Shown here one piece after another: positions 63,398-64,000 of a DNA stretch of 64,000 nucleotides. The stretch comes from UBA11591 sp040220895 (GTDB taxonomy: Bacteria; Bacteroidota; Bacteroidia; Flavobacteriales_E; Vicingaceae): the NCBI GenBank assembly GCA_040220895.1, contig JAVJVY010000019.1:310001-374000 (forward strand). Direction: 5' to 3'. The translations under genes and the position numbers were made by a program. Position 1 is the first letter of the stretch. Every line of letters starts with the position of its first letter. The notes under the pieces are model-generated. The model had not been told where the DNA came from. It searched no databases and saw only the letters and a program-made list of their open reading frames with translations.

Positions 63398-64000
63398 TTA
63401 CTTGGATAATTGAGTTGAGGTAGATCCATTTTTCGCGATGGATTTAAATACGAGGTCTTTGTAAAATTCGGTGATGGAATCTTCTCCTTTCAAAATATCC
63501 GTGAGCTTGGGTAAGTGTTCTGCAAAGTATCGCTGGTGATGAGCACCTTCAATGACCGTCGAAATTAGCATGTGAGGGTACTTAAAATCCGGATTGATCT
63601 CTTTGATCACTTCTGCCACCCGGGCTACCAATTGCTTGTATCCCATGAAAACACCGTCCTTGTTTTCAGTATCTACGTCTTTTGTCAGGTAAGACTTGGA
63701 AGACTCTTTTATAACAATGCTATGTAACTTACTTTCGTTGATGTGCGATATACTTCCGTCAATTGCCGGCCAGCTGGTGAGCAGGGAAAGGGACCTCATT
63801 AGTCTTTCTTTTGCCGAAGGTACATTGGCCATTGCAAAGGCAAGTTTGTATTCCATCCAGGACCAATACCAAGAGGTCAGGTATAACAAAATCTTGTGTT
63901 TGCTTTCAAAATACCGATATATCGAGGCTTCTGGAGATTTAATGGACTGTCCAAGCTTTCGAAAAGTAAAATTTTCAAATCCAATATCGTCGATCAATTC
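63398..64000 (-). CDS. TetR/AcrR family regulator (start outside window)
   Basis: At least 200 residues; the frame is open to the right edge (the first visible codons read ELIDDIGFENFTFRKLGQSI, the end of the TetR HTH), so the gene begins past 64000. The helix-turn-helix runs through SPEASIYRYFESKHKILLYL, then an all-helical ligand domain without similarity I can name. It is upstream of SulP by 13 bp and may control the SulP-carotenoid run. Confidence 0.85.
   Translation of the reverse strand, partial: ELIDDIGFENFTFRKLGQSIKSPEASIYRYFESKHKILLYLTSWYWSWMEYKLAFAMANVPSAKERLMRSLSLLTSWPAIDGSISHINESKLHSIVIKESSKSYLTKDVDTENKDGVFMGYKQLVARVAEVIKEINPDFKYPHMLISTVIEGAHHQRYFAEHLPKLTDILKGEDSITEFYKDLVFKSIAKNGSTSTQLSK

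Overview
This 64 kb window reads as the chromosome of a Bacteroidota bacterium, most like a Cytophagales or Flavobacteriales relative; the exact lineage is an inference. The clues are type IX secretion (T9SS) C-terminal sorting domains, a TonB-receptor/DUF4249 pair, a DUF5723-TSP3-OmpA protein, a reg_prop propeller signalling protein, CruF and CrtYcd-type carotenoid genes, and promoters with the Bacteroidota -7 element TAnnTTTG instead of E. coli-like boxes. Gene starts show few Shine-Dalgarno sequences. Nothing looks like a prophage, integron, insertion sequence or CRISPR array; the stretch looks like core chromosome with lineage-specific surface proteins.

Layout. 1-167: tail of a universal stress protein. 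225-4485: an efflux-type operon (ATPase, two FtsX-like permeases, membrane-fusion protein) with a palindrome inside its promoter. 4522-6370: an unknown secreted/barrel protein and an MscS channel. 6445-8265: M1 aminopeptidase-like protein. 8520-10800: a PKD/T9SS protein and a glycine-rich secreted protein. 10852-17771 (minus): a barrel protein, then a tight envelope cluster (LptF/G permease, two GT4 and one GT9 glycosyltransferases, with dapD embedded) and a START-like protein. 17872-22625 (minus): membrane protein, lipoprotein amidohydrolase, acyl-CoA synthetase. 22743-26853: purL, glycosylasparaginase, hotdog thioesterase, STAS/SEC14-like protein. 26939-30838: OmpA/TSP3 protein and a YihY/BrkB protein. 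30841-35423: propeller-SpoIIE phosphatase overlapped by a coiled-coil membrane protein. 35476-39273: phosphohexomutase, mltG, GNAT, dapF. 39405-49253: HtrA protease, a large MscS-type channel, an MsbA-like exporter, AsmA-like protein, GNAT-msrB, S1/P1 nuclease. 49455-50198: two divergent tRNA genes (Met CAU, Pro GGG). 50458-57835: DUF4249/TonB receptor, small membrane or secreted proteins, a T9SS cargo protein, a barrel protein. 57936-64000: AI-2E family permease and a minus-strand run TetR-SulP-crtI-cruF-crtYcd.

How the genes fit together. Much of the window serves the envelope: lipopolysaccharide-like transport and glycosylation, peptidoglycan (DapD, DapF, MltG), periplasmic quality control (HtrA, MsrB), mechanosensation, and outer-membrane barrels. 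The carotenoid run encodes lycopene formation, 1',2'-hydration and ring closure, suggesting a monocyclic hydroxylated carotenoid; phytoene synthase is not in the window.

Points most worth a second look: a DapF whose second catalytic cysteine is serine; the operator-like palindrome between the -33 and -7 elements at 183-211; the overlapping propeller-phosphatase/coiled-coil gene pair; short-leader or leaderless promoters; terminators embedded in the ends of convergent genes; and an inverted-repeat-rich spacer beside tRNA-Pro.
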